This document shows positions 46,218-57,894 of a stretch of DNA of 64,000 bases, in pieces; within the stretch, counting starts at the first letter, position 1, and each line of letters starts with the position of its first letter. A program made the position numbers and the translations under genes. A model generated the notes under the pieces. The model saw nothing but the letters and a program-made list of their open reading frames with translations. It made no database searches and had not been told where the DNA came from. The DNA is from Odontesthes bonariensis (Eukaryota; Chordata; Actinopteri; Atheriniformes; Atherinopsidae), in NCBI RefSeq assembly GCF_027942865.1, contig NC_134514.1, forward strand, positions 36,435,765 to 36,499,764, written 5' to 3'.

Positions 46218-48316
46218 TTTACTACGCTGTGTTCAAAGGAGCCAGATGCTCAAATTCAGTCAAGCTGAAGGGGAAGACAGTCATTGTTACAGGTAAATGA
46301 ACCAAATGATCACGCCAAGATAGATTTAAACCCCAACTAAATGACCATTTAACTTAGAATTGTGTCGCGCTGAATTTGCAAACTAATCATTTCAAAATGA
46401 TTAGATGGATGCTGGTTGCAAACCTTAGACCCAGATTTCTGAATTTCTCTCAAAATACCCGTTCAACAAGAAAAGGTTGAGCAAAATATCAGACCTGGTA
46501 GTGATGGAGAGTGAATGGTAATGTAAGTAAAGTAATGCCACCGCTTCCTAAAGAGGTCAGAGAGCAACCACCGAGAACATGTTCAAGTGGGGAAGTCTTA
46601 CCATATGTTTAGAAGTCAAATATCTAAAATAACGAATGTACTCAGTAAACAACATCCTACAAAAAGCAGTCCCTCTGTGCGCCCCAATGCAGCACCACAA
46701 GTAGGCTAATGTAGCCACACATCAACATGGCATGTCCTCAGAGGCTTAATAACCAACAACAACAACAACACAACAACCAAGAATCATTTTCCAAACTGTT
46801 TAAAGGGACATTATGTAATTTCTTCCCCCATCTAGTGGTGCAATTTTATTTTGCAAAGTCGAATGAATTTGCTCTCTAGCGCCTCGCGTTTTCAAATGTG
46901 CGTTGCAACTTGTTGAACTACGGCAGCCGGTATGTGTCAAGATTCAAGAAGCTATAGCTTCAGACTCAAGGTCCATACAAACAAAAAGACATCAAGACAC
47001 ACAGTACAAAGGATTACATAACACACATACAACAACACTATAAATACAGATGACAGATAACATGTCAGATAACATAAGTTGACATAGCCTTTGGTGTGCA
47101 AACAATGCAATTAGTCATATTCCGGGAGTTACCGGACATGACGTCAACGCAGCGGTAGCGTTAGCAGCAGTGTGTAGCTGCTATCTGGAAAGTGTTCTTT
47201 TAAATAAACTCCCGGTAAACTTACAAACTTTCTAATGCCTCGTTTTATGAGTTTAGAGCCTATGTGTACTACGGCAGAAGTTTGGTAACAATCAATGCAT
47301 TATTAGTGGGATAATTTACGAGATAAAATATATTTACCATTAGCGCCAGTATAAGCCATTCGGCGGACGTGACGTCATTTCCGCTTGCAGGCCTGGTGTT
47401 GGGGAAAACGTGATTCGAAGTGCTTTATGTCCCTCTCGGCACTTCGTCGTTTTTCATAGACCGGAAGGACATGGCAGCCTCCATAGAGCTTACCTGCTCT
47501 ATGTAGATACAGACAAGTTATTCTTCACTCAGGAGGATAAGTGAGATTTTTGACAGAGATAATTTTACACCAATGAGGACTAATTTATGAATGAATATGT
47601 TGATTTGAGCAAATAAATGACTTAATTTATTACATAGTGTCCCTTTAAGTCACAATGCAATCTGACAAACCAGAACGTGCCAGTCAAATAAGTTCTGTCG
47701 GAGGATCATTTTGATACCTAAGTGACATGAAGTAGCCTGCTTGAAGCAGAATTGGGTGTCAGTCACTGAGGTACAGTCAACAAGACAAATGCCTCCAAAG
47801 ACACCCCCACATCCCCGTTTTCCAGCCTTTCCTCCTCTGGCAACACTAACTATTACAAACAGCACCCATCTTCTTGGTGCCCTATGATAGTGGTTCAATC
47901 TGTCAGTCTTACCCTAGGTTTTTTTTTTTTTTTTTAAGGATTTTTTTGGGCTTTTTATGCCTTTATTATAGAGGACAGTGAAGAGAGACAGAAAGCAGGG
48001 GGCAGAGAGAGGGGGAATAACATGCAGCAAAGGGCCGTCCGATGCGGGAACCGGGGTCAGCTGCAGCAAGGACTATGGCCTCTGTACATGGGGCGCCTGC
48101 TGTACCCACTACGCCCCATACCGCCCCATACCGCCCCATACCCTAGGTTTTTAAGAATCAGTTTTCTCTCCACACACATGAAATGACCAAAAGTCATTAA
48201 GTGAGGTCGGTGGTCCCCACAACAGTTAATAATAATAATAATAGTAATAATAATATATTTTATTTATAAAGCACTTAAGCACTTATCAATAAACTTAATG
48301 ACCTCAGAGTGCTAAA

Positions 48317-48366
<50 letters not shown>

Positions 48367-51300
48367 GTTCCATCTCAAAGTCTGGTAGTTTGATAGACCT
48401 GGTCTTCTCCAGGGTTTTAGTTTTGTTTCTTTGCAATTAAACTCTGTTTGATTAAAATTGAAACTAAATTTACAAAGTATTGAAATAGCTTTAATTGTGT
48501 GACAGAAGTCTGCCTAATTTAATCTGGATTTAGTCATTTCAGTTATTTGCCAAATTGAGGAACTAATCGTCCGAGTTTGTTCAGTGCAACCTTAGTGACG
48601 CTCTTATTGGAATCCTAAATGTTTCTAAATGAAAAATATATTCCTTTGATAATGTGTCCTCATTCACATCCAGATTTTCAAAAGTGTGAATGATTTACAT
48701 TTTAATGCACTGATCAAGCCTACCAACATGTCTATTTTGCCAAATTTGTGTCAAGGAAATGTATCTCTGTTATTAGATATTAGTCTTACTAAAAAGAAAA
48801 GCAGCATTGGACAGTTAGGTGTCACTTGGTTTGGCAAGGCATGTTTTTATCAGTATCTTTGAGTTTGCTGTGTTTGGGAATTGTTTCCTTCACTAGGGAG
48901 CAACACTGGTATTGGCAAGTCCGCAGGGCTGGATCTGGCAAAGAGAGGAGCCAGGGTGATCCTGGCCTGTCGCAGCAAGGAGAGAGCTGAGGCTGCAGTT
49001 TATGAAATCCGCAAAGTAAGTAGGAAGAGACTGTTGGAAACCAGAGCCTCATAGTTGGGCCAGAATGCATAAGAAAACATAAGGAATTCAGATATCAGTG
49101 GAAGATTGAATCTAAGAAAAAAATCACGCTAAAATAAAAACAGAAATTCTGGACAACGAAGAGACGGTCTCCCCAAGAAATATTCATACCTCTTCACTTT
49201 TTTTTCATGATCTCTTGTGTTGTTTTTGCATAATTCTAGAATGTTTAAGTGAAGACACATTCTTAGAAATGGTTTCAAATTAGGTAAAAATCAAAAACTG
49301 AAATGATTAATTTACAACATATTTCACAGCCTTTGACTATCAGGCTTTCCAACCTTAGTAGGGATATGCAAATGTAGCTGCATTTGTCAAGCAGCAAATG
49401 ACAGCAAATGTGATCTCAAGGGGACACAGATACAATTCAACTCTTTGGAATACAGTCATAATTCAATCACAGTCAATTAATTAAATTTCAAATGGAGTCC
49501 AATTCATACAAAACCAATAAAAAAAAAAATGCCTTCCAGGAGAGTGGGAACAACCAGGTGGTATACATGCAGCTGGATCTGGCAAGTTTGAAGTCTGTTC
49601 GCAGTTTTGCTGAAACCTTCCTGAAGACTGAACCCAGACTGGATATCCTTATAAACAATGCAGGTGAGGCCATGATCAGGCATTGGAATTTAACTTGATG
49701 TATTGTTTTTTATAAAAAAAAACAACTTAAGAGATGGTTCATCGTTTGTTTCCTTGAACTCGACTTTTATTTCAGGTGTGATGGGTCCAGGACGTACCGA
49801 GGATGGTTTCGGCATGGCGTTTGGAGTGAACCATCTGGGTCACTACTATCTCACCAACCTCCTCCTGGACCGCCTGAAGCAGTGTGCTCCCAGTCGAGTT
49901 GTCACAGTTTCTGCACTCTTACACCACTTAGGAAACATAGACTTCCCTTTGTTGGCTTCTGGAAAGGATTTGGTGTCTGGTCAGTCTACCTGGAACAACT
50001 TGCAGGCTTACTGCAACAGCAAGCTCTGCAATGTGCTCTTCACCAGGGAGCTGGCCAACCGTTTGGAGGGCACCAAAGTCACTTGCTACGCCCTGCACCC
50101 AGGTCAGTGCCTGCTGGTAATGTTGGGAGGTTTATTTGTATTGGACCAGGAAAAGGCAGCCGCTCTATCAGCACTCATTACTCAACAGTACATGCAGACT
50201 TTAACATACAATGTACCTGCAGAATGTAGAATTGTATGTATAAATGAGAAAGAAAACAACAGACTTGTATATCAGACCTAAAGAACATAAAAGAAGAGCT
50301 CAGAATAGGTCATCATTGGTCAAACTGGGGCAGCTAGTCAGCCATTTCTGTCTCTCAGAGGATTTTCAGTCTTGACCATCTTAAAGCTTAAGCAGCTGCC
50401 ATAAAGTTGCCCCGTGTTTAAACAGTATCACAATGCAAACTACAGGAAGGAAGTCCTGAAACTGACCGCTTGGTGCTCATCAGATAACCTGCATCTGAAC
50501 GGCAGAAAAACAAAAGAAATCACCATGGACCTCAGAAAGAAAAGGGCTGACCTGCAACAGTAATTAGTTACTGATTCCTTCTCCAAGAAAGTAATCCAGT
50601 TACTTTACTGATTACTTTACTTAGTTACTTTTCAAAAACATGAAGCACAACCTTAGTCTGCTATAAAGTAATAGACCTTTCAGCCTAATTCTATTCTTTC
50701 TGCATATTCCATCATATAGAATTAACACAATAGCTTAATAATAAACATAATAACCAATATGTCATATTCTCTCTCAAGGTATCTTGCAAATGACTTTCTC
50801 TGCGGCAGCTTGACGCTTTTGGTCGGTAGTTTTTCTACGATGCGTCAGAATGATTCAGTGGAAATGGACAATATGTCCTCGACAATATAGGCAGCTACTA
50901 GCTTCTTCAGTTCAGTGGCACTAAGTCCTGCTCTTGAGTCATTCTCACCCGTTTATCAGGAGAGGGGCCTCGGAGGTTTGCCCGGTGGAATTGGATGTGG
51001 TAGCTGCAGCGGTCATGTCAGTGGGGGGGGATCGGGGGGTTTCTCAATGAGTTTCCCATTCCTGTGCCGGCTTGCTCAGATTTGAGGTGGAATTTGTTGC
51101 TGTAGATAAAAACAATTCTCCCCACGCAGAGTGTACAGCTCTAATGTTTTTGACACTTTTTTATTTTATTTTATTATGCCTTTAATGAGAGGACAGTTGG
51201 AGAGAGACAGGAAGCAGGGGGCAGAGAGAGGGGGAAGACATGCAGCAAAGGGCCGCTCGGTGCGGGACTGGAACCGGGCCAGCTGCAGCGAGGACTGTAG

Positions 51301-52251
51301 CCTCTGTACATGGGGCGGCTGCTTAACCCACTACGCCACCGACCGCCCCGGTTTTGACACTTTGACACAAACTCAAAGTAATGTGGGTACTTCCGAGCAT
51401 TAAATGCTCCACGTTGTCTCTTGGTGATCTCCACACGCGCTGACGTCGCACCGCTCATACGCGATCGTCATGAGACGCTCTCACAAACAAAATCACGGTT
51501 TAGTAACGCAGCCTGCTTACGGGAAAGTAACAGTAATCTAATTACTGTTTTTGAAATTGTAATCCCTTACTTGATCAGATTACAGTAACACATTACTTTT
51601 GACTGCCCATCCCTGCTCCTCCACACCTTTGAATACCCGGGCATCTCTGCTGACCTCTGCTGGTCTGCAGAGATCAGGAAGGCCCGGCAGTGAATTCCCT
51701 TCCATTACCCTGCTGAACGTAAACACGCACCAACCGCCAACGATGTATTTCTGTATTTTTCTTGTTATGCATTCGCACTTTCCATTCTCAGCTCAGACAA
51801 TAACCGTTGAACGCTGAAAGAATGGCACCGACTGTTGATTGATTATTGTTTTAATGTCTGTTTGTTAAAAAAGGCTAAGCTTTTAATTTTGTTGTGCTGC
51901 TGTACAGTGACAATAAATTCTGAATCTGAATCTACTTATAAGCCTGGCTAATGTTTACAGTAAACATAAACGTTATGTTTTTGGATCTTTCCAGGAGTCA
52001 TTCACACAGAGCTGGGTCGCAATATGAGATGGTGGCTGCAGCTCCTCTGGATACCCGTAGCCAAGCTCTTCTTCCTCCACCCTGAGGGGGGCTCACAGAC
52101 CACCCTGCACTGTGCCCTGCAGGAGGGCATCGAACCTCTCAGTGGGCGTTACTTCTCAAACTGTGCGCTCCAACAAGTGGCCGCCAAGGGAAGAGATGAT
52201 GCACTGGCAAAGAAGCTGTGGGAAGTGAGTGAGAGGTTAACGGGCTTATAA
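46166..52251 (+). CDS. dhrs13: Dehydrogenase/reductase SDR family member 13, tandem copy 2
   Basis: Coding exons 46166-46292, 48897-49015, 49540-49663, 49776-50102 and 51995-52251 join to 954 bp (317 residues). Exons 1-4 have exactly the lengths of copy 1 (127, 119, 124 and 327 bp) with the same phases, showing tandem duplication of a whole gene. Residues 2-23 are a hydrophobic anchor. TGSNTGIG is at 42-49, NNAG at 121-124, and the catalytic residues are N142, S169, Y202 and K206 (YCNSK). The protein differs from copy 1 at many positions, so the duplication is old. The membrane-linked SDR role is as for copy 1. An out-of-frame ATG lies 5 bases upstream (46161) and overlaps the start. The true start is chosen for frame and for G at -3. 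Introns hold a TTAA element and SINE (intron 1) and a triple nest (intron 4). The 3' end runs straight into a MITE. Confidence 0.93.
46804..47644. mobile_element. TTAA-site DNA element, copy 2 (dhrs13 copy 2 intron 1)
   Basis: The ends AGGGACATTATGTAATTTCT and ACATAGTGTCCCT are flanked by TTAA (46800-46803, 47645-47648). It is the same family as 27407-27910, in inverted orientation: its right part matches the left part of that copy closely. It is 337 bp longer, with unrelated sequence between about 46938 and 47395. Confidence 0.8.
47938..48126 (-). mobile_element. tRNA-derived SINE (family B)
   Basis: On the minus strand it has GGCGTAGTGGGTACAGCAGG, GCAGCTGACCCCGGTTCC, TTTGCTGCATGTTATTCCCC and a TAAAGGCATAAAAAGCCC tail. 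The 5' end shows a small CCGCCCCATA duplication (48110-48142). Confidence 0.85.
48318..48366 (+). repeat. (ATT)n microsatellite
   Basis: A run of about 16 ATT units. A related, interrupted TAA tract lies at 48227-48255. Confidence 0.9.
50568..51617 (-). mobile_element. hAT-type MITE inserted in the LINE remnant
   Basis: The right end, read on the minus strand, is CAGGGATGGGCAGTCAAAAG then TAATGTGTTACTGTAATC. The left end has the inverted AGTAATTAGTTACTGATT. This AGTAA-rich end is typical of a fish hAT MITE. The left terminus is decayed and the 8-bp duplication is not clear. It hosts a SINE at 51160-51351. Confidence 0.6.
51160..51351 (-). mobile_element. tRNA-derived SINE (family B) with 12-bp target duplication
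   Basis: A full-length family B copy: GGCGTAGTGGGTTAAGCAGC, GCAGCTGGCCCGGTTCC, TTTGCTGCATGTCTTCCCCC. It is flanked by the perfect duplication TTTTGACACTTT (51148-51159 and 51352-51363). It lies inside a hAT MITE, which lies inside a LINE. Confidence 0.92.
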
Positions 52252-52254
52252 CAA

Positions 52255-52986
52255 CCAAAGTGGTTCCAATGCTGGTTCAGAGCCAGAAGTTAGAACCAGT
52301 TCTTTCAGTTTCAACCACCAAAGTGGTTCCAGCACCGAAAAACTCCTGCTGCAGTCGCACAGACGCTTTGCTTGGCCAGATCAGGGTTACGGAGACCAAC
52401 CAGAGCAGCTGAAATATTATGAGCGCCATAATAAATAAATATAGCCACCGTATTTATTCTGCTTGATTCAAGAAAGAACAATTCAAAAACGAAAAGAGCT
52501 GCAACATGAATGTGAGGTCAAAGCAGCAGTAGAATGCTTTACAATGCACCACATGGAACTGCACAGACATCACTGTTTGCAGCTATATTTATTTACACTT
52601 ACACTACATTTACATTTATTTACACTGTTGTCAATAATGTCAGCTGGCATTTACAGATCCTGCTCCAAACTTTGTTCTGACATTAGCTCTGCAGAGAGCA
52701 TTCATAAATGCAATCTGGTGCTTAAAACAGCATTTTTGAATGAGGCTAGTGAGATTAAGACGGTTTGCAGGTAAAATCAGACAAAGTCTTTGTTGTTTTA
52801 GTGAAGAATTGTTAAGTGTCTTCAAAAATTCAGACTCCAGCGGAGGGAGAGAGGGTCCAACATGGAGTAGAAGAGACATTAAAAGTGACATCGTTGTTGT
52901 GGCTTTCTGGCTGTGGAAAACCAAACCAGTTCTTAGTTTGAACTAACTTCAAACTGGCTCCAAAACCAGCACTGGAACGCCTTTGG
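52255..52986. mobile_element. MITE abutting the dhrs13 copy 2 stop codon
   Basis: Left CCAAAGTGGTTCCAATGCTG and the complement of right CCAGCACTGGAACGCCTTTGG are imperfect inverted ends of about 60 bp (GAGCCAG...GAAGTTAG...GAACCAGTTCT in both). It starts 3 bases after the stop TAA and would form the 3' UTR. It contains AATAAATAAAT at 52430. Confidence 0.6.
52430..52435 (+). terminator. Candidate poly(A) signal of dhrs13 copy 2, inside a MITE
   Basis: AATAAA, part of AATAAATAAAT, lies 179 bases after the stop codon and is the first canonical signal. Its use is inference. Confidence 0.35.
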
Positions 52987-54589
52987 TCCGAAAAGGGGGA
53001 ACTGAATCCTGGTCCAGAACCATCAGGAACTATATGAGTCCCCTGTGCCTTAGAGCTGTTAACAGGCTGCTCGTCTTGGATCTAAAGTGTGCTTGCCTCT
53101 GCGTATTTAAGCGACTGTTTCTAATGGTTTGCTGTGGGAGCACGTGTTATGTGCTTCGTGTTGGATAAATGCAAAGAGTTTATCAAAGGGCAGATATCTG
53201 CAGAGATGTCTTGTGGTAAAAGCACATTTTCTTTTTGCACTGAAGGGGAAATCCTTCACCCATACACTATATGAGTCACACATTCCAGCTTTGCATGAGT
53301 GAATGTGCCCCAGAGGCATTTCATGTGCAGCATGTATTAATGTTAAGTAAGGAAAGTGAAAAAGGAGATTATTCTTAATTTAATGTGAATCATCATTAGA
53401 GCTTGTTATTATATTTTGGGGCCGGCGAGACTTCCTGGTGTGGATGGCTCCCCAAATGAATGCTTTCCTCACCTGGTTCCTCAGTGCCCAGCAATATCAC
53501 ATTTTAAAGAGCCTATGTTTGCCTCTGTATGTACATGTCTGAGTCAGTGAGTGAGTGAGTGAGTGAGTGTGTGAGTGAGTGTGTGGATACGTGGGGGTGG
53601 GGGGTGGGAGATTTGGGGGGGTCGGGTGTTTTAACCTTTTAACCTGTACAGCACTTTGTGTTCCATTTTATGTATGAAAGGTGCTATATAAATAAAGTAA
53701 ATAAAATAAAATAAATATTTTGTATTTCTTATGTCCACTCATAAGAGAAAACATTATGACTAATATATATATACCTAATATACTGCTGTTCCATTTAGTG
53801 ATGCCAAAGCTGTTCTGTCTGTCAAAGTACATCTTCTGCCCCAAATAAAGAGCAGATCCTCGCAGCCCAGGTTGTTCATGTCTTTTACACCTAACGCATT
53901 TAGAGTATTAACTACCTGTTCACTTGTCATTTAATATTTTTTACATTTAGAAATGCTTGTTCAGTGTTCTTTACATATCTGTGAGTGCTCAGAATGTTAT
54001 GTGGCACTGCTGTGTCCGTGGTGCAGGAGAATTCATGGTGTTGTCCGTCAAGCCTCGAACCTTCTGCGGTCCATGCTGCATCTTTTTGTGGAGAAGTTTA
54101 TCCCACAAGAAACACTTTTAAATAAGTTTGTCAATTTGTTGTCACAAATATTAGGGATAAAAACATCACTCTGAAAAATAGCAATATAACTTGGCCTTAA
54201 CTCTTTCCATAATTAATTAGCAAAAATCAGTGAATTTTATGTATTTTACCGTGTATTCTTGTAGGAAGCAGATAACTACTAACCAATCTTAAGATTCATG
54301 TTGATGTCCCAATGCCATGAATGGTTTCGAAGCCTTTGGGCACATCATGAGGAGTGGTCGGGCCATTTGCAGTGACGGAGACAAAGAATAAGGCATTTTC
54401 CAAGGTGTTTACTGTGATTTGTTCAGAAACTAATACTGAATTTGTTTTTCCAATAAATGGTGAGTATGCATCAAGTGCCTCCTTCTGTTGAGGGAACTCT
54501 AGTGCCATGAATAGAACTCATCTTCCAGTCTGGAGCTAAGAATAGCAATATATAATTTACAAGTCATTAGACCCGTCTTAGACCAAATA
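52987..54589. other. Intergenic, no recognised gene
   Basis: It holds a (GTGA)n tract (53537-53585) and a LINE-like 3' tail at 53640-53715 (GTGCTATATAAATAAAG). The rest is unassigned AT-rich sequence. Confidence 0.45.
53640..53715 (+). mobile_element. LINE 3' tail fragment
   Basis: CAGCACTTTGTGTTCC, GAAAGGTGCTATATAAATAAA and then TAAAATAAA units resemble an L2-group 3' end, without coding sequence. Confidence 0.5.
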
Positions 54590-55110
54590 AGCAGTGTAGT
54601 GATGCTAGAATAGGTTTAGTCTAATTTCTCCTGGTTCTGGGGAAACTTTCAATGATACAGTTTAGGCCCAAAATACATCTGTGATCTGTTCAGAGAATAT
54701 AAAGCCAGCAGAGCTCTTAGATCCAAGCACTCAGGTCAGCTGGTCCAGTCCAGAGTCCAGACTAAACATGGAGAAGCAGCATTTAGCTGTTATGCTGCAA
54801 ACAAGTGGAACAAACTGCCAGTGGAGATTAAACTTTCACCAAATGGAGACATTTTTAAATCCAGGTTAAAAACATTTCTGTTCTCATGTGTCTCATATCT
54901 TTTAACTTATCTAGACTGTTGCCTGTTTTTAAATTCATTTAAATTATTTTATTTGTTTCTCTTTATATTCTTTTATGTATTTTTAATGCTTCTTCCACTC
55001 CCCGCTGCAATGCTTTTATTTTATGTGAAGCACTTTGAATTGTTTGTACATGAAATGTGCTATGAAAAAATAAATAAAATAATAAATTTGAAATTTGATT
55101 TGATGAATAT
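54590..55110 (+). mobile_element. L2-type LINE 3' end (family B) with C-terminal coding remnant
   Basis: It encodes the LINE C-terminus: AAFSCY-like context, NKWNKLPVEIKLSPNGDIFK and [11 protein letters not shown]. The tail follows with AAGCACTTTGAATTGTTTG and ATGTGCTATGAAAAAATAAA. It matches 8350-8612 and the minus-strand copy at 45350-45945. Confidence 0.8.
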
Positions 55111-56183
55111 TCAGTTGAAATTATCGATATAATGTGAAGAGAAAAAAAACAGCTTTTGTGTTTTGTCACAATGCTTTTTTAATAGGACATCGGTTATCCT
55201 GTGCCAGCTGATCAGCTCCCACTGGCTCTCACAGCCAGGGTCACTGGATGACCAAAAGGCTGAAATTTGTAGGTGCAAAAATGAAAAATGTGGATAGGGT
55301 AAAAAAAAATCTATTCGCAGCATTACTTATATTTTTTGGCATAGCCATACCTAATGTTTTACAGCAGTAGATTGTAGACACTGCTCAGTCTATACCATAC
55401 CTAACATGTCTGACTTCTCAATAGAAGCGGATCAATCTGTGGTTAAAGAAAAGCATTTAATGGTACTTATCTAAGGGCTTCTGTCAATGTCCACAGGGAG
55501 GCAGTAGCGCAGCACAGTTGCACCTACAGAGACCAAAGTGTCTCTTCATACTGCTCCTTGGCTGTTGTTGCTTGGAGCAAGGTTGTTGGGGACCTTAACC
55601 CAGCAGACCTATGGATTCTGTTCATTATGAGCACTGATTATTAACACGGGGAGGTATGAAAGCCAGGTCAGTTGTGTGTGTTAAGAGAGATGCTCTTGTA
55701 ATTACTCAGTAGGACATTTCTCTGCACAGACTTCTACTTTAACCTTAGAGGTGGGAGGGAGGGATGCACTTCCACGATCGATTCCTATCTCCTTTTGCCT
55801 TCAGCCATCCTTCTGTCCCCTATCTTCACCCTCCTTCCTGTCTCTGCTATATGCTGAACAGGCAGCTAGTATACTTGAGCTGTACTTTCAAATGACAATC
55901 TTCTTTCTTTTTTTTGCAGTTACCCATACAGGAGGGCATAGATGCAGTGTAGCTGCTGGATTGATATGTAACTCAGTAATGCATTCAAAGAATAAACTCT
56001 GGTTGTACATAAAAGAGGTAAAAACCTGAAGGACTGCCTAGAACATTCATATTTAACCGCCGAACCACACTGCCTTCAGCAGTATCAGCTCAATCTGCTG
56101 TGGTAACTGTCCAGGAGGGAAATTACTGTTGTCAATGTAACTAGTTGTAAATTCCCTTAAACAAGCTGTTTAGAACTGTTTTT
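55111..56183. other. Intergenic, nothing recognised
   Basis: No exon, TIR or repeat module was recognised. The open frame at 55751-56029 has no family resemblance. Confidence 0.4.
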
Positions 56184-56187
56184 TTAA

Positions 56188-56404
56188 CCCCTTAACGCCT
56201 ATTGTCGCATATATGATACAAACCTTTTGACTCAATCAACCAGCTGAGATAGCATCTTTATTCCCCCAATACCAAAAATTCTATTTATTTTTTTGTGCAA
56301 AAGTGAAATTAATAATCTCAGCATTATTTACCATCTACTTAAAGGCTAAAACACACACAAAACATTTTTTTATATACAGCTATATAAATCCAGGCGTTCA
56401 GGGG
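56188..56404. mobile_element. piggyBac-type MITE (217 bp)
   Basis: The ends CCCCTTAACGCCT and the complement of AGGCGTTCAGGGG are flanked by TTAA (56184-56187, 56405-56408). The CCC start after TTAA fits piggyBac. It is non-coding. Confidence 0.75.
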
Positions 56405-56546
56405 TTAAGGATGACTTTATTTTATCTTTACCTTATAAAGGTATAGGGATAACAAAAGATCATGTGTCAGTATTTTATCTTAATTATCATTTGTCCTTGC
56501 GGGAAATACAAGTTGAGCCCTGAGGAATCTAACATCTGAACACAGA

Positions 56547-56733
56547 AGTGGGTTTAGTGGGTTGTCCAATAACTGGAAGGTTGGCGGTTCAATTCCCACA
56601 GCTGGAGGGGTGTCAGTCCACCTCCTTGCCACGGCCGAGGTGCCCTTGAGCAAAGCACCCCCATGCTCCCTGGGCGCTGTGATTGGCTGCCCACCGCTCC
56701 GGTGTATGGCACCTGTCTCCATGAGTGTGTGAC

Positions 56734-56777
<44 letters not shown>

Positions 56778-56845
56778 CAACAGGTGCCAACCTTCGTGCA
56801 TTTCCCCATACATGATAATAAATCTGATCTTAATCTGATCTTGAT
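56547..56845 (+). mobile_element. tRNA-derived SINE (family A) with expanded (GT)n
   Basis: GGTTGGCGGTTCAATTCCC (box B), TGCCCTTGAGCAAAGCACCC, GGTGCCAACC and a tail AATAAATCTGATCTTAATC. The TGTGTG element of the body has expanded to a GT run at 56736-56775. Confidence 0.85.
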
Positions 56846-57301
56846 GTGTTTCACAAAGACATTGTACAGGTACATTTTCATTTCATCTCTTATTTTGAGA
56901 TGACTTGATTGTAGCTTTTGCCGTGTTTATAATGAACGTCCCGCCTTTGATTGTCTTCTTCACCCTAAAGATGGAATGTGTTCTCTATAGCATACCAGTC
57001 CCTTTTGTTTTGTGAACTCTGATCTTGAGGATGGCTCATCATGGACTCAGCCATTTACTAATAAAATAGAATGAAAATGGAACCTGCATGTGCAATCACT
57101 TTTTTGTTAATCTAGAATATACCATCCATCCATCCATCCATTTTCTATACCTGCTGAATCCGAAACATGCATAAATAAAGACAATAAACTAGAAAATATA
57201 TTTACAATTTGACTGCAAGTTAGATTGATGCAGGTCTCACTGAATGCCATGCTGCTTAACGCCTTCACACTTATTTTCCTATGTACAATATAAAACAATT
57301 T

Positions 57302-57363
<62 letters not shown>

Positions 57364-57894
57364 TATATGTATATATCACTATATTGCTTGCAACTTATGA
57401 GTCTTTGGAGGTAAAATGTTAAAATCATCCGACACTGGTATGGACTCACTTCACAAAGTCATAAGAAAGAGGTACAAACAAAAAGGTAAAGACATTGAAA
57501 GACATTTGCATTGGAAATGATAAACAAACCAAGTCACAGATCCAAATTCCTCTCCTCACTATGAAATGAGGTCTCATGAGATAGGAGAGCAGTGTTGTTT
57601 CAGGCCACAGGTCTGCAGCTCAGCAGTGTACACACTTCTTGCTTGATCTATAGTTCATGGATGTTCTGTCAGCCTGGCTCCATTCTCTTGTTTGAGAGGC
57701 AGCTCATTGATAACTTGTGTGTTGTGTTTGCTTTGGGCTGGCTTCACAGTGCTGCAGTACTTAGAGACTGGATTAGGACATCAATTAGGCAGTTATTGGA
57801 CGCACAGAGCCATGTAGATTGATTTAGATGCTGGGATGCTATGTGCAGGTTGTTTTTTTTGGCACATTATGAACACATCTTAGTGAAATCAAGA
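56846..57894. other. Intergenic with TCCA and AT repeats
   Basis: It contains a TCCATCCATCCATTTTCTAT fragment (57126-57150), the start of a common dispersed repeat, and an (AT)n-rich tract (57302-57372). Nothing else was recognised. Confidence 0.5.
57302..57372 (+). repeat. (AT)n microsatellite
   Basis: An alternating AT tract with occasional G and C interruptions. Confidence 0.9.

Larger units (their letters stand above)
50430..51935 (+). mobile_element. CR1/Rex-like LINE 3' remnant, split by a hAT MITE
   Basis: The left part (50430-50567) encodes [20 protein letters not shown] and [15 protein letters not shown]. The right part (51618-51935) resumes with [20 protein letters not shown] and ends in a 3' tail, GTACAGTGACAATAAATTCT plus GAATCT repeats. 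These are reverse-transcriptase thumb motifs of jockey/CR1-group LINEs. A few dozen residues are missing at the split. Confidence 0.75.
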
